DNA of 64,000 bases from Dromiciops gliroides (lineage: Eukaryota; Chordata; Mammalia; Microbiotheria; Microbiotheriidae): NCBI RefSeq assembly GCF_019393635.1, contig NC_057863.1:1566501-1630500 (forward strand), written 5' to 3'. Positions 41,711 through 52,165 of the stretch are shown piece by piece. The notes beneath the pieces are model-generated. The model was given only the letters and a program-made list of their open reading frames with translations. It was not told the origin of the DNA and made no database searches. Both the position numbers and the translations under genes were made by a program. Each line of letters begins with the position of its first letter. Positions within the stretch are counted from its first letter, which is position 1.

Positions 41711-41874
41711 AGGGGCAGCTAGGTGGCGCAGTGGATAGAGCACCGGCCCTGGAGTCAGGAGTACCTGAGTTCAAATCCGGCCTCAGACACTTAACACTTA
41801 CTAGTTGTGTGACCCTGGGCAAGTCACTTAACCCCAATTGCCTCACTAAAAAAAAAAAAAAAAAAAAAAAAAAG
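41711..41874 (+). repeat. CORE-SINE (WSINE1-like), full length, long A tail
   Basis: AGGGGCAGCTAGGTGGCGCA to a tail of about 26 A, flanked by perfect 14-base GAGATTCATGCTCT (41697-41710 and 41875-41888). The intact tail and duplication make it one of the youngest copies here. Confidence 0.97.
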
Positions 41875-41888
41875 GAGATTCATGCTCT

Positions 41889-42295
41889 GTTCTAGGGAGA
41901 GACCAGCAGGAGGCCCAGGCTTTGAAGCCCCCTCCAACACTTTCTCCCAATCTGGCTCTTGACAAGGTCACCCCACTTGCCTGAACCTCAGCTTCCTCAG
42001 GGGTATCTCCATAGCTGATTGCTAAGGGTAGGGTGGGTTGGCCACAGCTGGACTGGGCTTCTGGCACTGGGTAGAGTGCCGAGGCCAGGGAGTGTCTTCA
42101 TTCACTGGCCAGGTATGAGACAACACAAATGGAAGAGCTTTGGTGGTCTGGACTTTGGAGAAGATGGCATCTAGTGAAGGAAGACGGTCTCTGGAGAAGA
42201 GAGAACTTTCCTTATATGCCCTAAGATATGACATAGCCCTTCCTTGGTCATTTTGCCCCCTTTAAAAGGGTAATTATCATGAACTCAAAATTCCA
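41889..42295. other. Unassigned DNA, perhaps a MIR at its start
   Basis: CTCAGCTTCCTCAGGGGTAT at about 41987 hints at MIR. Otherwise nothing recognised. Confidence 0.35.
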
Positions 42296-42299
42296 TAGC

Positions 42300-42390
42300 A
42301 AGTTCACAAAAACAACTCATCCAACAACACAGTGAGGTAGGTTGCCAAAATGATCATTTTACAACTGAAGAAACTGAGGCAGGTGTCATG
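42300..42390 (-). repeat. MIR remnant, reverse
   Basis: AACAACACAGTGAGGTAGGT, then ACAACTGAAGAAACTGAGGC and AGGTGTCATGTGATTTC. Confidence 0.65.
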
Positions 42391-42790
42391 TGATTTCAAT
42401 GGCTCTTAGCATTTAAAGGGACCTCAGTGATGTCTAATCCTATTTGTACCTGAATGCAATCCACTTCTCCAACGTCCCCATTTCTAGCCCCTGCTTGCTG
42501 ACTTTTGGTGAGGAGAGTTTCCTCCCTCCTGAAGCAGCCCTGAGCATTAGGAAGTTTTCCTGATATCCACTGAAGCCCATCCTTTCTTAACTTCCCCCCA
42601 TTGCTTCTGATCCCGCCCTTTGGGGACAGCAGAAGAAGCCCAATCCCTTCTCTTAATGACCATCTTCCAAATACTCAACAACAGCTATGATGGACCCTGA
42701 GTCTTCTCCAGGCTAAACATGCCACTTCCTTTGATCTTCATACATCACAGACTCAAAGCCCTTCCTTCAGGGTCTGACTAGGACACTGAC
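42390..42790 (+). repeat. CR1/L3 LINE 3' part
   Basis: AAAGGGACCTCAGTGATGTC, GGAAGTTTTCCTGATATCC, CCCATTGCTTCTGATCCCGC, GAGTCTTCTCCAGGCTAAAC run in CR1/L3 order. Confidence 0.75.
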
Positions 42791-42794
42791 TTTC

Positions 42795-43525
42795 TTTTCT
42801 TTTTTTGTTTCAAATATTTTAGCGTTTGTTTTTTGAATTCAAAATTCTTTCCCTCCCTTTCTCCCATCCCCCCTCATTGAGAAGGCAGGCAATTTACTAT
42901 AGGTTATACATGTGCAGTCATGTAAAACATATTGGCCTATTAGTCAAATTGTAAAAGAAAACACAGACCAAAAAGATAAAGAAAGAAAAATGAGGAAAGC
43001 AAAAAAAAGAGTCTGCTTCAATTTGCATTCAATTTTATCAGTTCTTTCTCTGGAGATGAATAGCATTTTTCCTCATGAGTCCTATAGAATTGTCTTGAAT
43101 CATTATATTGCTAAGAATAGCTAAATTGATCATTGAACAAAATTGTTGTGACTGTGTACAATGTTCTGGTTCTGCTCACTTCACTTTGCATCAGTTCATA
43201 TGTCTTTCTAAGTTTTTCCAAAACCATCCTGCTCATCCTTTCTTATAGCACAACCACAGTCATATACCACAGCTTGTTCAGTCGTTCCCCAATGGATGAG
43301 CATCCCTCAATTTCCAATTTCTTGCCACCACAAAAAGACCTGCCATAAATATTTTTGTACAAATGGGTCCTTTTCCTTTCTTTTTCCTTTTTTCATTTTT
43401 TAAAAAATGTCTTTGGGTTTGAGACCTAGCTGTGATGTGTATTGCTGTGCCAAAGGGTTTGCACAGGTTTATAACCTTTTGGCTGTAGCTCCAAATTGCT
43501 CTAAGAGACAGATTTCCAATGTCTG
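42795..43525 (-). repeat. L1 LINE 3' end, reverse
   Basis: Reverse order of the 34256 copy: CTGCTCACTTCACTTTGCAT, ACCACAGCTTGTTCAGTCGT, TCCCCAATGGATGAGCATCC, AATGGGTCCTTTTCC, ACCTTTTGGCTGTAGCTCCA. No SINE inside. Confidence 0.88.
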
Positions 43526-43579
43526 TTATGTCCCTGCCCCCTTCCTGCCTGGGACCATTTCCTGACTTCCTGGACAAGG

Positions 43580-43860
43580 GTGAAAGGTGCTTCTGAGAAT
43601 CCCTGGCCTCCTTTAAGCCTTGGCTCCAATCCTGCCTTCTTCAGGCCTCCCCTGGTTTCCATCACCCCCCCCAGCTTGTTAGCACTGTCCTCTCCAAGGC
43701 TAACTTGTAGGTATTAGCATATTGCCTCCCCCATTGGACTTGAGCTCCCTGAGGACAGGCACCCTCTTTTAGCCTTGCTTTGCACCCCCAGCACTTAGCA
43801 GAGTCTCGAACACAAGAAGCACTTCATCAATGAATATTGCCTTACTGAGTTCAATCCTCT
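43580..43860 (+). repeat. L2 LINE 3' end
   Basis: GCCTTGGCTCCAATCCTGCC, ATTGGACTTGAGCTCCCTGA, GGACAGGCACC, CACCCCCAGCACTTAGCAGA, ACTTCATCAATGAATATTGC. Confidence 0.85.
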
Positions 43861-44009
43861 AGCTACTGGCTCTCCAGAAAAGAAGGCTGCCTCTATGGGG
43901 TACAATGAAATTCTGGTACTACTGCTGAGTTTTGCTCATCTCAAACACAGGAAATGTTGAGTAAATGTTTTAAGCCTTCAGACCAGGGAGTGTCTGTGCT
44001 AGGATGTCC

Positions 44010-44130
44010 ACTTTAAACATGAGGACATTGAGCCCCAAAGGGACAGAATGACTCAACTGGGATGACACAGTGTATGTAAATGCCAGAGCCAAGCTGGACC
44101 CCAGGCCCTTCCTCTGGAAGGAGAATGTAC
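44010..44130 (-). repeat. MIR remnant, reverse
   Basis: ACATGAGGACATTGAGCCCC, GACTCAACTGGGATGACACA and ATGCCAGAGCCAAGCTGGAC. Confidence 0.6.
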
Positions 44131-44194
44131 TACTACTCCACATTGCCCACACCACCTTCCCAGCACTTAACTGAGAAGGAAACTGAAGCCTTAT

Positions 44195-44340
44195 CAGTTA
44201 GTCAACAAACATTTATTAAGCACTTACTATGTGCCAGGCACTGTGCTACATATTGGGGATGTGAAGAAAGGCAAAAGATAGCTCCTAATGTCAAGGTACT
44301 CATAGTCTAATAAGGAAGATTCCATGCAAAGACATGTCCA
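44195..44340 (-). repeat. L2 LINE 3' tail, reverse
   Basis: AGTCAACAAACATTTATTAA, GCACTTACTATGTGCCAGGC, GTGAAGAAAGGCAAAAGATA, TCATAGTCTAATAAGG. Confidence 0.92.
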
Positions 44341-44359
44341 AATAGGATTTATGCTATCA

Positions 44360-44590
44360 TTGTTGGGTGGTTGTTAAGTCGTTCGCAGTCATATCTGACT
44401 CTTTGTGACCCCATTTGGGGTTTTCTTGGCAAAGATACTGGAGATGAAGAAACTGAGGCAAACAAGGTTAAGTGATTTGCCCAGGGTCACACATCTAAGT
44501 GTCTGAGGGTGGAATTGAACTCAGGAAGATGAGTCTTCCTGACTCTGGGTCAAGGGCTCTGTGCACTATGGAGCCTCATAGCTGCCTAAT
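44360..44590 (-). repeat. MAR1-like CORE-SINE, reverse
   Basis: GTCATATCTGACTCTTTGTG, GGGTTTTCTTGGCAAAGATA, AGAAACTGAGGCAAACAAGG, GGGTCACACATCTAAGTGTC. It interrupts the reversed L2 on either side. Confidence 0.88.
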
Positions 44591-44599
44591 AGGCATTGT

Positions 44600-44890
44600 C
44601 TGTGGAAAGTAATCTGAGAGAAGTGGCTAGGTGTGAGGCAGGTGAGAGGACAGGTCTCCTGCAGAACATGAGACTTCAGGGAAGCCATGAGGCAGAGGCA
44701 GGAGAGCAGTGCTGGCCTAGGTGACCCTCAGTGCCAAGACACACAAAGAGGAGGTGGATGGGGTTGTTTAAGGGCCAAGAGGCCATGGAGGAGACCCAGA
44801 AAGGTATGGGGAGGCCAGGCCCCAAGGGGCTTTGAATAGCAACCAGAGCATCTCATATTTGATTCTTAGGGAGGGGAAGTGCTTTGGAGG
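44600..44890 (-). repeat. L2 LINE, reverse, continuing 44195-44340
   Basis: AGACTTCAGGGAAGCCATGA, CCAAGGGGCTTTGAATAGCA, TCTCATATTTGATTCTTAGG. Confidence 0.7.
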
Positions 44891-45159
44891 GACACACAAA
44901 TGATGCTTTGAGATCTTCTGCATTCATTTTCCTGCAGAGCTTTATCCTGCAGCTTCTGCTGCTGCTAATGCCGCTAATGATCCAGATCAGAACCTCCCCT
45001 CCCCCTCCCTGGCAGCCCAGGATCAAAGCCCAGGTTCCATCTGCCCGGCAGTAAATCAGAAGGTGCTCCTCAGGCCCAACCACTACCGCAGCTGTTGGAT
45101 TAAAATGTATGTGCCCACCCTAAGTTCAGTGGGTGAGGAGGAATCTGCTCAGCACAGCC

Positions 45160-45665
45160 CTTGCACACAAAGGCCAGACGCCAGAACCAGAAGGATCTGG
45201 GTTCCAGTCTCACCTGCTGCAACTTGGCTGTGTGACCCTGCAAGTCACTTCACTTTCAGAACCACTGACAGCTCTCTGAGCCTACAAACTGCAGTCAGTG
45301 CCAACCGACCATAGTAGAGGGAGTTCGCCAATGAAATCACAAGATTAGGCCCAAAAAAAATGCCTGAGGACAGGATCCAGGCAAAATTTCAGGCTCCTTC
45401 ACCTATCCCAAAGGACCAATTTTAAATCCCTCTGCTCTCTTTGAAGTCCACTTGTCCCATGCCCTGGGAGGGTCAGCGTTTCATCCTTGCTCTGCCACAA
45501 ACTTCCTACTTGTCTTGGGAAAGTCACTTGCCCTCTCAACACCTGCTGTTAAATTTCTGTGGAACCTTGGACAAGTTACCTTCTTCAGGCTTCACTCTCC
45601 TCCTCTGTGAAATGAAGGGGATACAGGAGAGTGTTTGTAATGCCCTTTGTGCTCTAGAACCTTAG
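45160..45665 (+). repeat. Two MIR-type SINE remnants
   Basis: First at about 45180-45300: GGTTCCAGTCTCACCTGCTG, TTGGCTGTGTGACCCTGCAA. Second at about 45540-45660: AACCTTGGACAAGTTACCTT, TCCTCCTCTGTGAAATGAAG. Confidence 0.65.
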
Positions 45666-45669
45666 AGTC

Positions 45670-45805
45670 ATGCAGTACCCTCATCCCATGGTTCTATGGT
45701 TCTAGGATCACATGGTCCCATGGTTCCATGATCCCATGACCCTATGGTTTCATATTCTAAGATCCTGTGGTTCTATGGTCTCATGGCCTTAGGATTGTGT
45801 GGGTC
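45670..45805. repeat. Degenerate minisatellite, CATGGTTCTATGGTTC-like units
   Basis: About 130 bases built from 9-12-base variants of CCCATGGTTCTATG: CATGGTTCTATGGTTCTAGG, CATGGTCCCATGGTTCCATG, CCTATGGTTTCAT, GTGGTTCTATGGTCTCATGG. It resembles the tail repeat of CR1/L3 (ATTCTATG)n, expanded and drifted. Confidence 0.8.
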
Positions 45806-46028
45806 TGTGTGCCCCGAGTTTTCGACCCTGTGGTGTTGTGATTCCCACAGTCCTACAAAGCACCAGGGACACATGAGTTTGTACACTGGTGGAAATGTAG
45901 CCACGATGTGCACCACAAGTGCAGCCCAATCTAACGTCAACAACTGACACAGGACAAATGGAAAGGACAGGATCATTAACTCCGATTAGCAAGGAGGTAT
46001 CACCTCTGCAGTTCAGATGCTAATAGCT

Positions 46029-46106
46029 TCAAGTTGTTAATGGTGCTAATTTAGTGCTAAAATAAAGTCAAGTTGTTAATGGTGTTAATTTTGTGCTAAA
46101 ATATAC
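46029..46106. repeat. 39-base tandem duplication
   Basis: TCAAGTTGTTAATGGTG at 46029 recurs at 46068, each followed by (C/T)TAATTTAGTGCTAAAATA-like sequence. Two copies, a few mismatches. Confidence 0.9.
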
Positions 46107-46239
46107 AGACGATTTCTGCTGCTGCTTCTGAAATGTACCATCAACAATGGCTAATGAGAAGCTCAGCTTGGTAACTTTGGTATCAGCCAAGGTTGGAGCT
46201 TCACCCAGAAGATTTGAGTCTACACGTAAATTGCAGCAT

Positions 46240-46490
46240 CCCAGAATCTCAGCATGAGGAGGAACCCTAGATACCACTGGGTTAAAGCCAGACCAGAATA
46301 AGATTCCTTTCCACAAAGTACTTAGCAGGTGCTCCCAGATACTGGGCTCCCGCCTCACACACTGTGTGGCCCTGAACAAGCACTTTGCTTGTTTGAGCCT
46401 CAGTGTCCTCATGAGTAAAGCAAAGATAACGATGCTGAAATACTTCAGAAGGGTTGTAATGGTCAAGTAAGAGCATCATATAACCCATTT
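46240..46490 (+). repeat. MIR-type SINE remnant
   Basis: CACACTGTGTGGCCCTGAAC, AAGCACTTTGC, GAGCCTCAGTGTCCTCATGA, GTAAAGCAAAGATAAC in forward MIR order. Confidence 0.7.
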
Positions 46491-46639
46491 TGCTGGGAAT
46501 GTCCAGGATCCCTTGCTGGCACTGGCTCAGTGGCTCAGTCCCCACTGAGGGGAGCCAATCCCTGCCCCTACCCTACCTAAGGCAGCTTCTTCTCCTTTGG
46601 GGAACCACTGGGTTATGGAGAAGCATTTGCTGACTAGGA

Positions 46640-46850
46640 GCCTGGAGCAGCCTCTGCTACTCCCCCCATTGCTCCTGGTCTCCTTTCAGGGACAGATAGT
46701 ACAAGGCTGGTAGCACACCTCCCTGAGTCTTCTCTGAAGAAAACAACCTTAGTTCTTTCAGCAACTCCTCACATGGCATGTTTCTAGAATCTACCACATT
46801 CTCCTTTGAACATTTTTCAGCTCAGAATGACCTTCCTAATATGTGGCCTG
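46640..46850 (+). repeat. CR1/L3 LINE fragment
   Basis: CTGAGTCTTCTCTGAAGAAA, GCAACTCCTCACATGGCATG, TTTCTAGAATCTACCACATT, TTTCAGCTCAGAATGACC resemble the CR1/L3 3' part. Confidence 0.65.
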
Positions 46851-46859
46851 GCCAAGGGC

Positions 46860-47500
46860 AGAGCTCGTGGGATCAGAGCTATAATTGGAGAAGCCAGAAA
46901 GAGACACAGAGAGTAAGTGATGGGCGTATGAGCACTAGGACCCAGGGGGATGCAGCATCCTACAGGGGCCTTTAAAGAGAAGGAAAGGTTTCTTCTTACC
47001 TTGGTCCCAAGCCTGGCACTTCTGGGCAAGATGAGGATTGGGCCCAGGTAAGGTTCCAGGCCTTGGGAAGGGTGAGGCTTTCAGACCCTCCAGATGAGAT
47101 TCCCCCTTACAAATGCATTTTTCTGCTTCACTCTCCCACCACCTCTCAGGAGGACTGCCCAGGGAGCAGTGTGCTGAGCAAGAGCAGAAAGTTGCCTTGT
47201 CATATGTAGACTAGGGTTAATATTTTTTCTGCTTTAATACGCAAACATTTATTTGTAGACAAATTATGTAATCAGTTCTACTTGTAAGGGGTGGGAAGGG
47301 AGACTCTCTGGCATCCTTCAGCTGGGCTGTTCACTAGTATTCTTCCCCTTCCTCTACCTCTACCTCCACCGAGTCGATGTAGGGCTAATATTTTCTCCAC
47401 AGTGATGGTCAGCTTTTGGCAACATGCAAACAGTAGAGTTGACTAAGTTGAGGAAAACTTTTAGCCATCTAATTAAGATGAAAGTATCTGACAATGCATG
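46860..47500. other. No recognised feature
   Basis: Single-copy-looking intronic DNA. Confidence 0.4.
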
Positions 47501-47515
47501 TCCATCAAAGTCTCT

Positions 47516-47662
47516 CTTTTTTTTTTTGTGAGGCAATTGGGGTTAAGTGACTTGCCCAGGGTCACACAGCTAGTAAGTGTTAAGTGTCTAAGGCCGGATT
47601 TGAACTCAGGTACTCCTGACTGCAGGGCCGGTACTCTATCCACTGCGCCACCTAGCTGCCCC
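47516..47662 (-). repeat. CORE-SINE (WSINE1-like), reverse, full length
   Basis: Poly-T then GTGAGGCAATTGGGGTTAAG to GCGCCACCTAGCTGCCCC, flanked by CATCAAAGTCTCT (47503-47515 and 47663-47675). Confidence 0.96.
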
Positions 47663-47675
47663 CATCAAAGTCTCT

Positions 47676-48240
47676 TAAAATAAATTTGTGTTCCAGGGAT
47701 CATTGCATTTATTTCTAAGCTGGATCCAAGTTAACCTTCCTTCATGGTATAAGAGCTTTATTGAACAACAGGATCAAACACCAAGTTTTCTATAAACAGT
47801 ATTCCAAAACAACTATTGGCAACATGCATACTTCACCCAAAATTCTCTGTACAGCCAACACCCCCAATATCAATCTTCCTCCTTAGGCTTATCCGTCTAG
47901 CAATCTCTGGGCTCCCAATCCTGTGGCCTGTCAGGCCTGTCCTCCCTTGGGCGCCACATTGCTGTACTGGGCATCTTCCCAAGGGAGGAAGTCATCACAA
48001 AGGAATCCATGGCTGGTTCTGGTACTGATTTGTGACTTCTAAGACTGTCACTCTGAGGTGCCTCTGAGCACCCTGGACAGCTCATACCACTCCCCAATCT
48101 CCAGACACTGATTCTGGAATAGAACCCTAGGAGAGCTTCGTAGGTGTCTCATTGGGTTTCCAAATAGAGCTTCTTCTTCTCCTCCAAGCCCACCAGACCC
48201 TCTTCAGACGTGGAGCTGCTCTTCCCCCTCCCAAAACATG
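47676..48240. other. No recognised feature
   Basis: Unassigned intronic DNA. Confidence 0.4.
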
Positions 48241-48244
48241 GAGT

Positions 48245-48480
48245 CGCTGGTTTTTAAATTCACGTGCAGGACTTTTAAAAACCTCATTAAGTTTCATTTC
48301 ATTTTAGATTCCAACCATTATCTCAGCTATCAAGACCATTGGGGGTTATGGGTCTACCGTCCAACATGGCAAGTCCAGCTTCCTGACGTCAGGCAGTGTC
48401 ACGGGGACACTCTCCAGGACTTCATCCGGGTTATTCTGGGGTTCTTTTTAAGTAAAGGGGCATGGCCAGGACATCATTGG
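48245..48480 (+). repeat. Possible CR1/L3 fragment
   Basis: CTCATTAAGTTTCATTTCAT, AGATTCCAACCATTATCTCA and GCTATCAAGACCATTGGGGG fit the CR1/L3 phrase 'aatttcatcttattagattc..gtctatcaagac'. Confidence 0.5.
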
Positions 48481-48825
48481 CTCAGCAACACACCAGGACA
48501 TTCTTTCAGTCCCCAAGACATAGTTTGTAGGGGCTGGAAATCCCTGGGGACACCTATGGGTGACTGTCAATCCTATTTCTATCTTTTCTAAATGGGAGGT
48601 TCTTTCTCTTGGTAAGGAAAAAGAAAGCCCAACAACAGTTGAGTGAGGAGTCTCTATTTTCCCCATCCTCCATTATCAATAGCACACCCAATCCAAGGAA
48701 CTGTATCACAAATATCTTCCATTTGATTATTTGAATGGAATGAACTCCAGAAGCTTGTCATCCTCAACTGTCTTCAGTGGCCATCTGAAATTACATTACA
48801 GAATTGAGCTGCTCCTTGGTATTTG

Positions 48826-48983
48826 GTTGTTTTTTGTTTTGTTTTGTTTAGTGAGGCAATTGGGGTTAAGTGACTTGCCCAGGGTCACACAGCTAGTAAG
48901 TGTTAAGTGTCTGAGGCCGGATTTGAACTCAGGTACTCCTGACTTCAGGGCTGGTGCTCTATCCACTGTGCCACCTAGCTGCC
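48826..48983 (-). repeat. CORE-SINE (WSINE1-like), reverse, full length
   Basis: The A tail has become (GTTTT)n on the plus strand. Ends GTGCCACCTAGCTGCCCC. Flanked by CCTTGGTATTTG (48814-48825 and 48984-48995). Confidence 0.95.
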
Positions 48984-49079
48984 CCTTGGTATTTGTTTTA
49001 AGGCATCCACCCATGCCTACATCAGCCTTTCCCTCATGGCTTCTTAGGGTCCATGTTGGCCAAGGAGCTCCCTCCTATG

Positions 49080-49150
49080 AACCCACATCAAGGAATCAAT
49101 CAATAACCAGTTATTAAGTGTCTGCTCTGGGAAAGGCACTATGAGAGACA
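49080..49150 (-). repeat. L2 LINE 3' tail, reverse
   Basis: GGAATCAATCAATAACCAGT, TATTAAGTGTCTGCTCTGGG. Confidence 0.65.
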
Positions 49151-49299
49151 TCAGTCTCTCTAGACAACTTCTCCTTCCTTCCTCTTGGTCTTTGACCATT
49201 GCCACTTTGTCTGAGCCTCTCACCATTTGTGCCCCGCCCCCCCCCAGTTACTCCTGAGCAGCTGTGTATGTTGGAGGAAATCATAAAACAGTGCTGACA

Positions 49300-50340
49300 G
49301 CTCATAACCACACACTGATCTCAGCCAGCCCCTTCTCACTGTCCAACAATCTGTTTACTACACTCTTCATGACTGGTCTGTATGCCTCCTCAGTGGCTGT
49401 TCAAAATCTTCTCTTCCCCCACATCCCCACAGCCACCCCATCACTGTGAGCAGAGCTTCCTACCTTCAGGAGAAGGGCATAGCCATCTGGGAGAATGTCT
49501 TGAACTCCTAAAAGACTCTCCGTGACCTTGCCCTTCTCTCACCTCTCCTTCCCCCAAGCCTCAGAGAGGTCACTCCCTTTTAAATAAGGCTCAGCCCCTT
49601 TCTCAGTGAACTTGCTCCATCTACCATCCCCCTCTCCCTCTCCCAGCTCCCTCTGCTGTGGCAGCGAACCTCCTAAGCTCTGCCCCAGTCTCAGAAGCCT
49701 TCCCTTTACCCTCCCAGCCCCCAAAGCCATCACCCATCTCCCCTTTCCTACACTCTTCCTCCTAATAAGGGCACTTTACATTTGAAGTCTCCCTGTGCTC
49801 AGCTACCCTTCCCCGCCCCCCACACACCCTGATGATCTGGCTTCTAGCCCCACAACACCTTTAAACAGCCTAAAGCCAGGTGGCCAATGACCTTCTCAGC
49901 CCCACACCTAGGCCTTCTATCCTCTTTCTCTTGAAGCTCTGCAGCATCAGTCACTGTGGCGCATGTCCTCCTTGACACCCTCTACCACCTTGACTTAGTA
50001 AGTCTCCTGCCTCTTGCTGCTCCTCTGCTGGTGCCTCAACCTCCATCTACCCTTCAAAGTCAGGTCAACAACTCAACAAGCATGGAATAAGTACCTACTG
50101 TATGCCCAGGCACCATGCTAAGTGGTCACACACAGGTGTTCCCTGTGAGTCTGTCCTTCTGTTGTCTTTCTGTCTTCTCTCCAGGTGGGATCTCATCCAT
50201 TCCTATGGCTTCAGTCATGCACTCCCTACCCAAAACAAATATCCAACAAGTGTCTCTCCAGTCCTTACTGCTCCTCAGTGAGCCAGTCCTGGACTAATTC
50301 TCTTTCCCTCTGCCTAGCCCCTGCCTAATCTGTCCCGAAT
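49300..50340 (+). repeat. L2 LINE reverse-transcriptase region, diverged
   Basis: GTGGCCAATGACCTTCTCAG, GCAGCATCAGTCACTGTGGC, GCATGTCCTCCTTGACACCC match the L2 block that encodes VNDLL..SAAFDTVDH. A reversed L2 tail (CAACAAGCATGGAATAAGTA) sits at about 50070-50125. Then GGGATCTCATCCATTCCTAT, GGCTTCAG. Confidence 0.65.
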
Positions 50341-50560
50341 CTATGAGCAGTGCTACCATTCTCCTGGTCATTCAGATCCATAAACTTGAAGCCACACCCC
50401 ACCCAACCCTCTCAGACCTCACCAGTGATTGGATCCTCCTTCCCTCCTGCTTTCTTTCCTTCCTTCCTTCCTTCCTTGCTTCCTTCCTTCCTCCCTCCCT
50501 TCCTTCCTCCCTCCGTCCCTCCTTCTTCCTTCCTTCTGCACTGTGGTACCTGATTTAGTG
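50340..50560. repeat. L2 remnant followed by (TTCC)n tract
   Basis: TGCTACCATTCTCCTGGTCA echoes L2. An impure (CTTC)n with CTCCC variants occupies 50450-50540. Confidence 0.75.
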
Positions 50561-50880
50561 GATCATGTAGTCAGGGTCCTCAGAAGGCAGCCAACTACTG
50601 CTACTCTGGGGAGGGGGGGCATCTAGGGATAACCCTGAGTAGTTTGAGATGTCTATTATTGTTGCTCATGAGCCTCTAGCAGTGTGCCATCCCTCCACTG
50701 ATTATCAGACACAGATAAAATACGACAGACTATATGTTTAATAAACAGGAATAGCAAGGAGAGTTGTTCTAGGAAGATCCACCAAAACCAGGGACATATT
50801 CTCCCCTTGCACACACAAAGTTCCTGGGGAGAGTGGGATCAAGTTTATAGCGCAACAGCAGTAAAACATCCTTGGTCAAT
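50560..50880. other. No recognised feature
   Basis: Unassigned intronic DNA, partly AT-rich. Confidence 0.4.
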
Positions 50881-50884
50881 CTTT

Positions 50885-50955
50885 GGGTTCAGAAAAGCAG
50901 CTGCATTGGACCACATGCCTGTCCACCCTCATCCCTAATCCAACACCATGGCTCC
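50885..50955 (+). repeat. Unidentified interspersed repeat, copy B
   Basis: Contains GCATTGGACCACATGCC and TCATCCCTAATCCAACACC in the same order and spacing as the reverse complement of 19135-19255. Confidence 0.5.
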
Positions 50956-50999
50956 ATCACTCTTCTATTAAAAATACTCTTAATGGCCAACAATCATTT

Positions 51000-51230
51000 T
51001 CTCCTGAACTCAGTTTCTGGAAGACCCGAGTTCAAATCTTGCGTCAGGCACTTTCCAATTGTGTGATCCTCATGCCTCTCAGCCTCAGTTTCCTCATCTG
51101 TAAAATGGGAGTGATAAAACACCTGCTTCCCAGGGTTGATGCCAAAATCAAATGAGAGAATCTTTGCAAAATATTTTGTAAGCCCTAAAGCCCTGAATAA
51201 ACGTTGGCTGCTATTCTCTTGCTTTCCCCC
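51000..51230 (+). repeat. MIR-type SINE
   Basis: CGAGTTCAAATCTTGCGTCA, CAGTTTCCTCATCTGTAAAA, CACCTGCTTCCCAGGGTTGA, AACGTTGGCTGCTATTCTC. Confidence 0.9.
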
Positions 51231-52035
51231 TTTCTCTTCACTGTGCTTTCCCTGAGTATTTGAGCACAAACACCTGAGGTCTGAGTGTCTCTTCTCCCTG
51301 ATTCCTGGATGCCATGGGGCTCCTTCCCCGGACACATGTGGGCAGCCTCCCCCCTAACCCTCCTTCCTCACTTCCATGCCCACCTTGCTTTTCTGACCTC
51401 TGGTTTTTAATCAGCATCAATGAGGAAAACCCTCTTCTGCCCCTTCATCATTTCCCTGCTCCAATTTCCAGGTCCCTTAGGGCAGGATCCCTTGTTTCCC
51501 CCGAGCTTCCAGAGGCTACAAGAGTGCTCGTTATTGCCAGACATGATGAGGGGCCTCACTGAACTCCAGAGAAGTGCTCAGAGAGGACACCCATCTCTCA
51601 GTCACTCATCGCCCTTGGCCCCCACTAGCCACCCCCGCCTCTACCTGAAGTGAACGCCAGCACCTGTGAGAGGGAGAGGGAGAGGGAGGGGGAAGCAGGG
51701 TCCACCTCAGAGTCCTAGAGTCAGGGCCTGAGTCTCTGAGGTGTTCCCTCTTCCAGCTTCCTCTGAGTCCCCTTGCTCTGCCCTCCAGCCTCCTGGCACA
51801 AGCCTGGCTCCCCATCAGCCTCTTGGATCCTCTTCCCTGTTCTCTCAAGGACTCGCTCACCCTGCTAAGGCAGAATCCAGAGCAGCTGGCCTCCAGCACT
51901 CTCCCTTCCTCCTCCCAAGCAGGCCGGCCTGCTGCCTAAAAATAGGAGCACACAGATACCATCTATACCTGGGTCAAACCCCAGGGAGCAGAGGCAGGGT
52001 GTCCAAAGGGCAGAGGCTGGCTGCCAGCCCTGCTG
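51230..52035. other. No recognised feature
   Basis: GC-rich single-copy-looking intronic DNA. Overlapping frames on both strands have no known domain. Confidence 0.4.
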
Positions 52036-52039
52036 CTGC

Positions 52040-52165
52040 TGCTAGCTCGCTGGGAGACCTCAGACAAATCACTTCATTTTTCTGTGCCTCAGTTGCCTCC
52101 TGGGTAAAATGAGAGGCTCAGACTGAAGTATCTGCCTCTGGAGCCCTTGGCAGTGGTTCAGCTGA
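52040..52165 (+). repeat. MIR remnant
   Basis: GACCTCAGACAAATCACTTC, GTGCCTCAGTTGCCTCCTGG, GTAAAATGAGAGGCTCAGAC. Confidence 0.75.
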
